Positions 48,836-61,039 of a DNA stretch of 64,000 bases are shown here, piece after piece; the stretch's first letter is position 1, and the number at the start of each line of letters is the position of its first letter. The notes beneath the pieces were generated by a model. It searched no databases. It was not told where the DNA came from and worked only from the letters and a program-made list of their open reading frames with translations. The position numbers and the translations under genes are program-made. Source of the DNA: Daedaleopsis sinensis (Eukaryota > Basidiomycota > Agaricomycetes > Polyporales > Polyporaceae); assembly GCA_033807695.1 (NCBI GenBank), contig CM066305.1, positions 1,240,001 to 1,304,000 on the forward strand, in the 5' to 3' direction.

Positions 48836-49089
48836 TTCTGGGACAGTGTTGAGGAGAACCTGTCCGAGGGGACGTGATGCTAGGTGATGGTGGTCGACGG
48901 TACGACTCGAGGAAGGTCACCACAGTACTGATTATAGCAGCCCGACGCAAGTCCGAGTTCCACGGAGTCCACGGTGTCTCTATTGAGCTCTCTATTGGCG
49001 TCAAAGTGACAATCACATGTCATTGTCACTATGGCCGACCAATGTGGCGCGAAGAAATCAATCCGAGCTGCTGGCAGGAGGTTGCAACA

Positions 49090-50226
49090 CTAAGTCCACA
49101 AGAATACTGTTTGTTTTTCCCCGTTCTTGTCAACCTGCACAGTTTCCGACCACCTCCAAAGTATCTCCCTCTCAGGCTCGTCAGTATCGCTCGCGACTCT
49201 GCCTCCATCTTGCACTACTATGCGACGCAGTTTCAAAGATTGCGTATCATTTTCTGACATCTCCGAAGTGGCCGGTTGTTCGTCCTCGATTTGCGTCTCA
49301 TTCTCTGAGCCTGTGTCTGGGGCTATGTCGCAAGATATCAGCATAAGTCCAGCTCGGAGCTTTCAGGATAGTCCTCGGTCACTGTCAAACCTACCTTCCG
49401 GGAACTCGGCGACCCACTCAAAATATCGCTCCAGCAGCACAGTGAGTGTACTACGGTGGCGCGACGCGTCACCCTCTTCCGAGTCGTCGAACGTCAGCGC
49501 GCGCAAGATAGGTAGCTTCAGCGCTGCGAGACCGGAGTCGAAGACCGCTAAACGGGAGACGGTCTCGCTACAGCAAGTGGTATCAATGTCGGGCATGTAC
49601 AGAGCACCACAGCGGCATGCTTACCTCTGGGGCGACCAGGATGCCGTGAGGGCGAGTGCGGCGGATATCACAGACATGTACGCAGACACCCTGAAAGTAT
49701 GTACGTGAGTCCCCACTGTTCTCAAAGGCATGCACTCGCGACGCGCTCACGTCGCCTCAGACACTTGCGCGATGAAGTACGCGGATATGTCGTGCAAGAC
49801 GAGCAACGAGGGCGCTGTGTCGAGCGTGGTCTTCGCGTGATGCACAGTATCGTCGTATTCGTGCAGCATAGAAAGTAACAACTTCATATGGGCAAGCGTC
49901 GGCGGGTAGCTGCCATCCCAAGAGGTCAGAGAGTTATTCTGAGCTCGGCAGATAGAGGGTCGTGCGTACAATATCTCCGTTCGTTGTGCTGCAGCGCTGC
50001 TTCTACCGATGCCACTTTGTTTGCTGATCCATTGGTCGTTGAGTTCGACCAATGCGTCTCTGAGAGAATCTCGGCGTGGAGTAATGAGAATCGCCCTCGA
50101 TTCGGTATTCTCGCCTGTGTAAGAGAGCAAGAGGTGGATGGGGGCAGATGCATGAAAGGACCCCCTAACGAGCAGCTGTTGGAAGTCTGGGAGCTGCGGG
50201 CATGGTCGGGGAAAGAACGAAACCAT
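49090..50226 (-). CDS. Conserved-looking hypothetical protein, possibly a RecA-fold Shu-type recombination factor
   Basis: Not firmly recognised. Four exons (50226-49751, 49690-49625, 49567-49395, 49322-49090) join to 315 residues. The N-terminal part alternates strands and helices as in degenerate RecA folds: IHLLLSYTGENTESRAILITPRRDSLRDALVELND, LLLSMLHEYDDTVHHAK and PSLLVLHDISAYFIAQ. There is no Walker A, and the Walker B-like strand ends LVLHDISAYF. The C-terminal part is acidic and ends LWRWSETVQVDKNGEKQTVFLWT. This pattern is reminiscent of Sws1/SWSAP1-type Rad51-paralogue partners, but that is a guess. The exon structure is better supported than the function. Confidence 0.65.
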
Positions 50227-50466
50227 TAATGTACATGGTCGTTCTTGCAACAACGTTGAGCGACACAGCCACTACGTCATTCGATAGAGTCTGCGACAGT
50301 ACTAGCTAGTGACGAATGAAGAGATGCATGATATTGAATCTAGGCAAACGGTTACACGACGAGTACAAGAGCAATCGAGAAAGCGCGACAAAGCATATCT
50401 GCACAAATGTGAACAGCAACGAGTAGCATACATCGTGGGCATCTGGCAATACACAACACATTCGGC

Positions 50467-53400
50467 TCAAGCCCACATCGCACGGAACTTTTCGTCAAAC
50501 TCAGCCGTCACCGCGTTGACAACTTCGAACACCTTCCAGTCCCGGTCCGAGACCCCAACAGGCCTCTTGAACTCGCCCTGCTCAGAGCCTTCCAAGTCAG
50601 GATCCGCCTCCGCCGGGTCCAGCGTGCCATACCCGCTGTCGAGCTCCGAGACGTCTTCGCCCACCACGGACTCCGCTCGGCTTGCATTGGCGTTCGCAGC
50701 GGCCTTCTGGAGCAGCTGCACCAGTCCGGTGCGGATCGACTTGAGGGTGAGCGAGAAGTCCTGGAGGACATACCATATCTCGCCATCGCGGATACCATTC
50801 GCCGCTTTGAGAGCAGCGGTCTGCCCGTGCGTGTAGAAGTCGAGCAGGTACGCGTTCAGCGCGAACTCCTCGGTGTCCTTGCCTGGGATAGCAGTAAACT
50901 GACGCATGGATGGGATCGCGTACTCATTCAGGTGGAGACCGTGTCTCGAGGTCTCCGTGAGTTCTTTCACGGAACCGAAGTTGTCCCCGAGCCCGGAAGT
51001 CGCGACGAACGGTGATCGAGCCACGGAAGGGATGGAGGTACGTTGTAGATGGTCATTGAACAGAGACGGCTCTAGCTCGGAGGTCGAGGGACATATGACC
51101 TTGCCACTGAACGGCAGACAGATATCCTGTCCCAGAACCTCGGCATTGTGCGAAAGATACGTGAGTGCATATCTAGTGAAGACGCGCATGATGTGTTCGT
51201 CGTGCTCGACGAGTATTTTGCGTGCATCGTCTGATAGTGACGGGAGGACGACCATGGAAGGCGACTTCTTCGTGATGCTCTGTAAGAATTTGCCCGATGC
51301 GTACGCCTTCGGCAAGTACCTACGCCCGAAGAGGTGGGACAGGAGGAGCATGAGGTCTCGTTTCGCTGTGTTCAGACTACTCTGGTTGCAGAGACGGTGA
51401 AGGACACCTTGCCGAAGGAGCGTGACCAGCGCAAGGTTGCTAGGCTCGGTGTAGTACAAATGGGCAGCGACGCCAAAAAGATTGATGGGGTTGCCTTCGG
51501 CATCGAGGAGTCCTGCGCGACGCAAGTAGTCGATGCTGAACCGGATGTGGTGCAAGATTTGCTCCCTGCCGACATCGGACACGAAGCTGATATGAGGGAG
51601 CCGAAGGAGGCTCTTGATGGCGTCACGAGCAACCGGGGCGTTATTGGATCCTTGCAGGAGGTTGAAAAGCCGAAGGACCATGGTGGACGTGAGCGGGAAG
51701 TTACCGCCAAGCGAAGGGAGTTTTGAGAGGACGAGGCGTTGGCACCTATCCATGGGCAACCCATAGAAGACAACTTTGCCAAGCAGATCGAAACCTCGAC
51801 GTCCAGCACGTCCAGCACATTGACGGTACTATGAAACACTCACTTAGCTTATAATTAAACTTGAGAAGAAGGAGTGAATACTCACCATCAGCGCGGTGAG
51901 GAAGGGAGAGTCTGCGCAGAACACGGAAGTCTTTGTGGGCGCATTGATACCAAGAGCGAGTGTTCCTAGGATAAAGTCAGTCAATACATCATATGCGACG
52001 GTTCCGGCTGTACTAACCGGTTGCAATCACGACTCGCAAAAACCCAGAGCGATACAGGCTGAAGAAAGATGTGAGTCAAAGGGACAATACCGGAAATAAT
52101 ATACTGACCTCTCAACAAGTGTACGGTAATGCTTGTTCATACCGGAGTGATGCACACCGATACCCCTCTGAAGAGCCTTCAACGCCCACTCTGGCGCGGA
52201 GCTCCACCTTGCAAGACTTCGGATCTCATCCTCCAGATCCTCCTTGGTGAAAGCTGGCGACATTCCGGCGAATGAGAACTGCGGGGACGGATCATCGGGG
52301 TTGAATGAAGCCTCCCAGCTGTTCTGTGACTCGGCAGCAGCGGAGGGATGTGTGTCGTCCTTCTTGACCTTCTTCAAGCGCTCGGCCTGACGTTCACGCT
52401 CTTTCGCTTTGGACTCCCACAGCTCCCATTGCTTGAGCTTGCGCTTCCACTCCGGGTTGGTCTCACGCCAGCGCTCTTCGGACCTTTCAAGGTCCTCCAG
52501 GATAGCCTTCGCCATCTCCTCGCAAACTTTCCGATCGAAGTTGAACAGAAGCGCAGGCTGGTATTGCATCGTCAGTGGATTGATTGCCCAATATACGAGT
52601 CAGTGGACATACCAGGTCACCACTCGCATTCAAATCCGAGATGAGGGTGATCAGGCTAGCATAGAACTTCCCGGCATCGGGAATATAATTCTGGTCGGCC
52701 TTCTCGAGAACGGGATCAGAGACCTTCTTGATGACTTGGTTGAGGACAGAGGTTTGGTCCATCGGATCCGTCGACTCAATCATAGCCGTCACTTGTGCCG
52801 TCAACGCTGCCTCATAACGCAGGATGTCCTTCTGCCTGAGCAGGGCGCCATTCGAATTGCCAAAGAAGTGCGTGGGGTCCAAAGATTCGATTTCGAACCC
52901 AAGTTGATCCTTTAACGCCTGGAATGCCTGGTATAGCGATAGACAATCTGCGGCCTCTAGCGAGAAATCTGGAGGAAGACTGCGCGCGCCGAACGACAAC
53001 ATGGAGATGGGATGGATGAAACGCAAGCGCTGCGTCTTCTTGTAGTCGGGGAGACCATCGAATGGCGCTGGTTTTTGGTCTGGCTGGATGAGGTAGGTGA
53101 ACTTGCGAAGATGCGAGTACCGATGTGGATGACGGATGAACGTGTGCTTGTAGCCGTGTGCCTCCTGAACAGACGCTAGCCAGGCGTTGAACTTCTCCGG
53201 CTCTCCAATGGTGGCAGAGAGACCACTAGGTGGACATCAGTATTCGTGTCTCGGGAGACTCGGAAGGACTTACATGAGTGGACAAGGTGCAAGGAGAATG
53301 ATTTGTTCCCAGACAGCACCACCCTCCTGCTGGCCGATAGTATGAATCTCATCGAGAATGATCCTTTATACGAAGCGCTTAGTACCATTACAGCGACATG

Positions 53401-56400
53401 CTTAAGCGAACTGCCTACCGCTTGATCCGTGGGGTCCATGTTCTTGCCAGCGGTGGGGAAAGCAACATAGTTGCGAGCATCTCGGGGACAGTCACCAGGA
53501 TCTGACAGTTCTGCGGGTTGTGTACGCGATAGTCCCTCGTGTGGATGGCCCAGCACGCCTCTACGAACGACCTTATGAGACACGAAGCCGAGAGTAACAA
53601 CAACACACTCACTACTGCCAAGTTCCTTTCGGAATCGCGCATACACCTCAGCCGCGATCTGACTGACTAGGGCTTTTGTGGGGGCGACATAGACGAGGAT
53701 GTCGTCGTCCGACGACCTGAGGAGCTTCTCCATAGCATAGTACGAAATGAACGTCTTCCCGGCACTAGTGGGTGCTGAATAGACGGTCAGCAGCATCCCG
53801 CATGACCTGGCCCATCAAAACTCACCTGCAACCAGTACGGATTCATTCTGATCCAGACAGTCCAACACGGTCCTCTGCCACGCATCTGGCTTGAACGACA
53901 CTCTCGGATCGCTCGCGCTGTCCATGCTCCTGTCCATGAACTCCCCGAATAGACGCAGCTGCCAGACAACTGGGTCCTCAGTGATGCGCATCCACTTGTG
54001 CACCGCGTTTCCGCTCTTCGACTTGACGAGTTTGACGAAGTCGAAGTGGAGGCTTCGGTCCTCGCTCGTCACCGTCGCCTGCGCCTCGAACGCTTCAATG
54101 AACTCCGGGAAGCCCAATGCGATGAGAGACATTGCGAGGTATTTTGCGGCGTTCGGAAACAGCTCCTTGGATTCGTACAGGTCCTTGACCATGCACATGA
54201 TCGAGACGGTGAAGCGGTCCCGAGCGGTACTGCTCTCAGGATTCGCACTCTCCATCCAACGACAGAACTTCAGATGGATACGATAGAGTCGGATCTCAAC
54301 AGAGAGCCAACCCTCCTTGGTACGCTTGTTCCGCATGAGGTTGTCGATGGCGACGATCTTGAGAGAGATGGACCTTTCTTCGACACTTGCGAGCTGCTCC
54401 TTCCACCAAATCACGTTAGAGTCGTCCTCTTTTGCCTGTTTCTTGGTCTGGTTCGCTGCGCGAATCCTGTCTGCCGACGAAAGAGTCTCTTTCTTCCCCT
54501 TCTTCCCTGGAGCACCTTTTGCGGGCTTCGTGGGTTTTGGAGGCTACGAAAGATACTATTAGCGACATTCCTCCACATGACATTAGGTTACTAACCTCAA
54601 CTATTGACGTGGTCGGAGCACCTCTTGATTTCCTCGCGTTGGCAGCGCTCGGGATTACCATCTGCTGGAGGGGGGTACCCAAAGCACCTGTGAGGGTCTC
54701 CGCCTGCCACTGCAATTTGGACATGAACCGTTGTTCGCTCCTAAGCTGACGTTTCCTCTGACGCTCATCAACGGGGCCCGTAGAATCACTTCCACCGAGA
54801 TGGGCAGGAAGAATGGAACGTTTGTGGTTGTGCCAATGTTGAGTGTCGGAGAAGAGCGTGTTGAACTCGAGATGTGAGGCATCTTCCTCATCGTCGCTTT
54901 CATCTTCAGCTTGGATATGGATGGAGGACAGCTCCTGATCGAAGAGAGGGTGACTGAATGGGAGAAGGCTCAGAGAGTCGGCCTCATCTGCAGGAGAGGT
55001 GGGGACGTCGCTTGCGAGTGGAAACTGGGTACGAAGAGCGGCGAAGTCGGGGGAAGAGATATTGGTTTCTGCGAACAACGAGTCTAGTTGCGACGATGTC
55101 TTCGCCCCGAGTAGAGTCGAAAGAGAGGAGTTGTCCGTTCTGAGCACAGAGTGCAACAAAGCCGCGAATACTCGTCCATCGAAGCTCGAAATCGACGCAG
55201 TATCCTCCAGAACTAGGAGTACACGGGGCAAGAAATGGTTTGTCAACAATTGCTTGAGTGCCTCCGGAAGATCAACGATTAGTCTGGCCCGTTCCTTTAG
55301 CTCAAGGTGGGGAACACAAAGCATGTGGGCTACGAAAATACGTAGAAGTGCTGGGTGATGGCCTTGGCGTAGTTCATTTACTCTCGATAGACGCTGTACA
55401 AGAGAAGGCAAAGTTTCTCCGTTCGGCGACATCGAAGACAGCTGTTGCGCCTCAGAGTTGTATCGGACTCGTCTTTCTGCTTCGCTGAGCGAGGATACGG
55501 CGTCGTCAGTCGCTCGCCAGAACTTGTTGTTGAAACCTCTTCTGGGATCGCTGTCAAGACGCTGCTCGTACACGAAGGACAATATCTATAACGGCGATTG
55601 ATCGTGAGCAATTACTATACTATATCCACAAGTGCAGACGAGATACCCACTTTTGAGTCACGATATTGAGCCCCTTGCAGAAGCGTCACCGAAACTCCTT
55701 GAGAAAGAAGGGAATATATGAACACGCGTTGCAGAAGCACGCGCTCCGCTGCCCACTTGGACGAGCTGGCGCTGACGATACCGCCATCACTGGTCATCAC
55801 GAACATGGGCTGGGATGGTGTTTTCAGCATCCGCTTGGCTCTTCTGTGGGTTGAGACGACAAACCTTCGTCAACCGCTGGTAGGCCAACCAAGCAGGATC
55901 CGATAGATTGTCGAACGTATGAACCACGATATCGAGAGATTTGAGATGTCTGTACAAGATCGCCCGTGCCAGACACCGAGAGCTAGAAACATAATCATCA
56001 TCGCCATACAATAACGTCGAGAGACGCCTCTCTGTATATGCATGCCATCAATAAAGCATACCGACTAATTCAATGACTGCAGCATACCATGCCAAAAGAT
56101 GACCTCGAATGACTTGGAACGCCGAGAAATCTCGTGGAGTATCCGCTCGAGAGTATAGATGGCATGTACGCTTTGAAAGCTGAGGTCTAGTAAGAAATCA
56201 AGAGTGTTCAGAAGCGTTCAAGGGGTATCTGATCAACTAGCATACGTACCGCCTTTGCGACCTAACGCAAGAAGGGGATCGTCTAGCACGAGTTCGACGA
56301 GCGCGTCGCCTACCAAATATGGTGAGCGCGCGCAAACTTGGGAATATTGCCCAAAAGATGACAACGTATACGTACCGTCTACAACAAAAGGTTCACTGCC

Positions 56401-56571
56401 CGCATAGTCACCGATGAGGTCCATCCAGCGGCCTCTTCTGTTGACGAGGGTGTACCATTGTGCGTCGATGTAGTCGACGGCGTCCTTGGGGCTTTGTGAA
56501 GATGTGATGGGCTCACTGGCATCATCGAGAGGAAGCTCCGCGACGGCAGCGTCGAAGTCGTCGAGATCCAT
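50467..56571 (-). CDS. DDX60/Ski2-like DExH-box RNA helicase
   Basis: A large superfamily-2 helicase of the DDX60 type, about 1,800 residues in over ten exons. The N terminus [14 protein letters not shown] is followed by a conserved [18 protein letters not shown] module seen in DDX60-like proteins. Helicase motifs are [18 protein letters not shown], Ia [40 protein letters not shown] (by position), [14 protein letters not shown] and [18 protein letters not shown] charged segment ([18 protein letters not shown]) splits the second RecA domain, a DDX60 trait. It ends [10 protein letters not shown]. The animal relative acts in RNA sensing and translation control; the role in fungi is open. It is divergent from MDM10 with 287 bp between start codons. 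Confidence 0.88.
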
Positions 56572-56858
56572 GGCGATATGAGTATGGACTGCAGCTGTGG
56601 TATGGAGGGCGGACGAAAGGTATGTCCAAGGCTGCAGCTACGTCTTTGGTGCTGTAGGAAGAGGCCTGCACTGACAGAGACGGCGGTTCCGATTCGACCA
56701 AAATCTGGAGAAAGACATGGTGCTGCGGCATTCCCCGGACCGCATGCCGCGCCGATGTCATTAGTTACTTGGGCGTCCCCGGCGAACTTGACCTCGATCA
56801 GTGACCTGCGCTCGGTGTTCCTCCTGAGTCCGCTGGTCGCTGGACGACTGTTGCCGCC
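56572..56858. promoter_or_regulatory. Shared divergent promoter, DExH helicase / MDM10
   Basis: Only 287 bp separate the two start codons, so both leaders and promoters must fit here. No TATA box was seen on either strand. Confidence 0.5.
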
Positions 56859-58405
56859 ATGCACCCCTTTGCATCTTACGTGCTTCGCAGCTACTACAAA
56901 CACACCGGCTGGAACGAGGATAACCTCTATGCCAACCTCACCCGCTCCTCCAATGGTACGCAAACACTCCCTTCGTGCGCCCAGTGCTCCGACCAGACGC
57001 TAGAACAGCACTTCTCGACTTCAGCGTGCCCCGTGGGCTCCATTTCTCCATCTCAAAGTCTCCCAACCCGCTCTTCAAGACGTCGTACTCGATGAACGCG
57101 CTCCCGTCGTTGAATGGGTCTGTCGGCTACATCTTTACCAGCTGCGACCTGGATGTCAAGGGCTCCGGAGATGTTCGCTTCAAGGACATGGTGGATCGCT
57201 TCAAAGTATTTGACCAGCCGAGACGACCAGAAGGAAAGGAAGAGGAGTGGCTTGCGGGGGAGCGTGTCGACACTCGAGGTAGGTGCACATACAAGGGTCA
57301 CCTCCGAGCCTACCAAACTCATGGATAATTTCAGACTACTTGCTATACGGCCGAATCTACATTCCGACCGGTCGCTTGGACGCGCTCTACTCGACGCGAC
57401 TCACACCTACCCTCCAAGGAATGGTCGCCGCTATCTCTGACCCTCGCACTCCCATCTCGTCTGAGAAGTCTCGGTCTCATCTCCCCTCCAGCAACGTGAT
57501 GTTCAGTCTGCAGCACGACACCGGCAAGGTCTGCACCGAATATACATGGAGCGCGGAAGATGGTATGTGGGGTGTGCGGTCGCTGTACAACTTCGGCCGG
57601 ATCGGGTCACACGCGGATTCGTCGACGGAGGAGGGCGAGAAGGCTGGCAATGGACGCCGCAAGAAGCGTGTAGACGAAGAGGACGCGATGGAGGGTGGTC
57701 TTAAAGGAAGGATATCCGTAGGCGGAGAGTTCTACTTCAGCGCAAAAGAGAAGAGCGCAGGAGGTGAGTATCCGCGTCGCATATCCAGTAAATGCGAAAT
57801 AGTTGACCGATACCCCCCAGTGTCAACGGGTGTACGCTTCACGACCCTCCCAGACGCGACCCCACCCTCATTCCAAGTTCCCTCCTCGTCCTCCACTTCC
57901 GGTCCATCATCACAACAAGGGCCTCCATCTCCGCCTACGACGATCACCGCGCTCTTCAACCCTATGCTCGGACACATCTCCGGCGCATATGCTGCACGGG
58001 TATCGCGAGACCTCTCGCTCGCCTCGCGCTTTGACTTCAATGTCTATAGTTACGAGAGCGAGTGGTCACTCGGTGCGGAATGGTGGCAGCGACGCGGAAA
58101 ACTGAGGCATCCGCCATCACCTGCCGACGAGCCACATCCCCCACCCTCGTCGTTGTCAGACCTGGCCGACGAGGTCCAGGGGGTTGTGAAGGCGAAGTTG
58201 TCGACAACCACCGTACGTGTTCCTTGACATATGAATATGAGTTGGCGTCGCTCAATGTTTGGCTTGACGGTAGGATGTCTCGCTGCTATGGGAAGGAAGG
58301 CTACGAAACGTACTCGTCAGCCTAGGGGTAGTGTCAAATCTCTCCAGCCGCTCAAAACCGATCAAGTCGGTCGGTCTAGAGTTATCATACTTTAGTTCCG
58401 GATGA
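56859..58405 (+). CDS. MDM10: Mdm10, ERMES and SAM-associated outer-membrane beta-barrel
   Basis: A mitochondrial outer-membrane beta-barrel that anchors the ER-mitochondria encounter structure and helps Tom40 biogenesis through the SAM complex. Five exons. It starts MHPFASYVLRSYYKHTGWNEDN, the typical Mdm10 N terminus, then LLDFSVPRGLHFSISKSPNPLFKTSY, GSVGYIFTSCDLD, DYLLYGRIYIPTGRLDALYS, GGEFYFSAKEKSAGVSTGVRFTT and LFNPMLGHISGAYAARVSRDLSLASRFDFNVYSYESEW. The last exon DVSLLWEGRLRNVLVSLGV ends SVGLELSYFSSG, a terminal beta-signal with an aromatic near the end. Low-complexity Ser/Pro loops are inserted, as in other fungal homologues. Confidence 0.94.
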
Positions 58406-58823
58406 CAACAGCGTCGTGCGCGCAACCTTGCTCGTACAGTGCAGTGTCAAATCATATAGTCATTATCATTCCCACTCCCCGAGTCGCGTCAACAAGTACA
58501 AGCATGCTACTACCTGCGAAAGATCCAGCAACGAAGGATTAGTCCGACACAAGACGTGAATGGTATACAAGAGGCAGAGAGGAGAGTCATGACAAGGTAG
58601 ATAGATGTGGACGGAACACGAGCGGTAAACTTTGCTGAGGTCATAGGGTACGGGCGGAAAGGTCGGATGGGGGTTGAGCTGGGTGGGTATAGACCAGACG
58701 ACAGGGAGCTGGAGCATTCGACATAGCGCTTGAAACAGACGTAGATGTACAACCTGGACGTGAACCGGTCTCTAACAAGACTCCCAAGGAAACATGCAGC
58801 ATCGCAATGGTTTCACTGTGAAA
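58406..58823. other. Tail-to-tail intergenic region
   Basis: The 3' flanks of MDM10 and of the convergent RGG protein gene. No gene was recognised. Confidence 0.5.
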
Positions 58824-60653
58824 TCATTCCTTCGCGGCCACCGTCGTGGCCTCGCGTTTCGGTCCCGGTGCGGCGCCCAGAGTCCGCGCCAGGCGGGAGA
58901 GCGCATCCACAGTGATGACTGGGCGAGTGGCGTGCACAGTGCGCGAGTGCGCCGTAGACGTGCCCGGGCCCGTGGGTGGAGAGGAGTGCGTCCTCGCGTG
59001 GTTGATGCGGTCCCGATGCGAGAGGCGCTCGTCGCTGCCGTGCCCATCGAGGAACGTGCGGTGCGGGGGACTAAAGGGTGGGCGAATGCCTCCGGGCCGA
59101 CCGATCGTGTGCGCGCGACCGTGGCTGGGCTGGAAGGACGAGGACGGAGTAGAGTGAGTCGTGACATGGCTCGGGGCAGAGTGGATTGGGGCGTGTATAG
59201 ACGCGGCGACACCTTGGGAGTCGGGAGAAGGAGAGTTGTCGCCTGACTCATTCTCGGCCGTCACACCGTTGGGCGGCAGTGCATGCATGGACTCGGACAA
59301 TCCGCTTTTGAATGGTGGTTCGGTATCAGCAGGTGGGGAGGGAGTCTGTACTGGAGCAGGCTTTCGCTGGACACCCTTCGTGAATGCATCAGTCGCGAAC
59401 ACCGGCTTGGCGGGGAGAGAGGGGTGGAGAGGGAGAGCGGACTGTTTCAAGGGCGACTTCTTGTATTCCGGTTCTTTCGCCGCCGCAGGTGCAATAGGGG
59501 TAGCAGAAGGCTTCACACTTGCTTCGCTCTTCTTCGGACCCTTTGATGCCGCAGGTTCAGCGTTCTCCAAAGGTGGCTTCTCCTGAGTCTGGACAGTCGT
59601 CTTTGCTGCGGAACCCGTCGGTGCCCCACGAGGTGTATTGTCACCCAAAGTGTTCCGAGATGGAGATGCGGCCTCAACTGCCACCTTGCCTGCTGTCTCC
59701 TCTGGTGGCGGAGCAGTGGACGAGATCACAAGAGGCGATCCTTGCTCAATACTCGGCAAAGGCTTCAACGCGTCCACGAGGATGGGTGATATGAGATCAG
59801 CTTGTCCTGCAGGAACGCTACTCGTGCTCTTGTCTGGCACACTCTTCACGACCCAGTCGTCGAGGTCCGGCAGACTATCGTCGTCATCACCCGCCCAGTC
59901 GATGTGACTCCCGGGAGTGTTAGGTCGGTCCATCGCCACCGCACGGACGCGTTCTACCAAGGCATCAATGTCATAAGTTCTGTCGTAAGAGGGAGTCTCA
60001 GGAGGAGGCGCGGCGGCAAGATGTGGCGGGAGGTCCTTCCTAACAACGGGAGACTTGTCTGGGCGTAGAAGGCTGGTGCTAGACTCGGTGGACGGCGACT
60101 TCTTCGATGAAGACACGGATGACGTGCTCCGTAAGGAGTTGCGCTTCTTGCGCATACGATTCGGGGTGGTAGCAGAGACAGGCGAGTTGATAGATGGAGC
60201 GACCGGTGGCTGGATGACAATTGGGGGAACGACCTTGCGAGGGGGTTTCGCTTCCGAGACCTTCCTAGCTGGAGGTTTGGGATCTTTCGCGCGGTTGTTA
60301 AGGGGTTTAGAGAGTGCGGGGGTTGGAGTATTAGATGCAGATGGAGGTGCGGGAGCTGTCGGCGCAGCCGGTGCAGTGGGTGCAACAGAGGCAGACTCCT
60401 TGACCTGGGCTCCGTTCACCTTGGGGCCCTTGTCATCCGAACGCGGAGGATTTGGACCATTCGTCCTGCCTCCTCCGCGTCCTCCGCGTCCTCCTCTCCC
60501 TCCGCCACCCCTCGCGGGGCGTCCTCGGGCGTTTCCTCGAAATGCGGAGCCGGGCTCTCCGTTGCGCCCCCAATTCTTGCTAGGAGGTTGATTCGCCCAC
60601 ATTGAGGAGTTGACTCCTCCGGAAGGAACGGACGGGGAAGCAGTGGAAGCCAT
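58824..60653 (-). CDS. Intronless disordered RGG-box protein
   Basis: A 609-codon single-exon frame whose product I do not recognise. The N terminus is MASTASPSVPSGG, then KNWGRNGEPGSAFRGNARG and an RGG box (RGGGGRGGRGGRGGGR, about residues 48-63), suggesting RNA or G-quadruplex binding. The remainder is Pro/Ala/Ser-rich and low complexity apart from one ordered-looking motif, YDIDALVERVRAVAMDRPN followed by WAGDDDDSLPDLDDWVVK (about 228-270). The C-terminal half is His/Ser/Pro-rich. Codon use is strongly GC-biased and the frame is intact for 1.8 kb, which argues for a real gene. It shares a 386-bp divergent region with the SmG gene. Confidence 0.75.
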   Translation of the reverse strand: MASTASPSVPSGGVNSSMWANQPPSKNWGRNGEPGSAFRGNARGRPARGGGGRGGRGGRGGGRTNGPNPPRSDDKGPKVNGAQVKESASVAPTAPAAPTAPAPPSASNTPTPALSKPLNNRAKDPKPPARKVSEAKPPRKVVPPIVIQPPVAPSINSPVSATTPNRMRKKRNSLRSTSSVSSSKKSPSTESSTSLLRPDKSPVVRKDLPPHLAAAPPPETPSYDRTYDIDALVERVRAVAMDRPNTPGSHIDWAGDDDDSLPDLDDWVVKSVPDKSTSSVPAGQADLISPILVDALKPLPSIEQGSPLVISSTAPPPEETAGKVAVEAASPSRNTLGDNTPRGAPTGSAAKTTVQTQEKPPLENAEPAASKGPKKSEASVKPSATPIAPAAAKEPEYKKSPLKQSALPLHPSLPAKPVFATDAFTKGVQRKPAPVQTPSPPADTEPPFKSGLSESMHALPPNGVTAENESGDNSPSPDSQGVAASIHAPIHSAPSHVTTHSTPSSSFQPSHGRAHTIGRPGGIRPPFSPPHRTFLDGHGSDERLSHRDRINHARTHSSPPTGPGTSTAHSRTVHATRPVITVDALSRLARTLGAAPGPKREATTVAAKE

Positions 60654-61039
60654 AGCTGAGACGGCTAGCTTGTGATGGGTTGGATAACCTGCGTGTAAGT
60701 GTGAAGCGTCTCCTCAGTGAAGATGGGTTTTAGGGACATTAAGTCGACCCACAGACAAGACGGGCGTTCTGGGCGTGTGCGACACGGTGGTGGAGAAATG
60801 TAACAGCAGATATTCGTGAGCAGTCGTGGAGGGTTTAAACAAGATATACAGCGGCGTGAGAGGAGCGTAGATGGAGGTGGGTTGAATCGTGAGGTCCTGG
60901 CGAGGAACCTCCTTCTGGTGAACAGACCCTTACCGCAAGCGGATGTTCCCACGTGGCTCGTGTTGGGCCCGCGATTTGCAGACACCATCCCCTCAGGCTC
61001 TGTCCTCCTCCTCGCGCATCCCCCTCATCGTTCGCCACA

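Noticed and set aside
49127..49708. 193-codon plus-strand frame
   Set aside because: Overlaps three phased minus-strand exons of the 315-residue gene; Ser-rich shadow without recognisable domains.
60055..60591. 178-codon plus-strand frame with Pro-rich end
   Set aside because: Antisense of the RGG-box and Ser/Pro-rich coding region on the minus strand.
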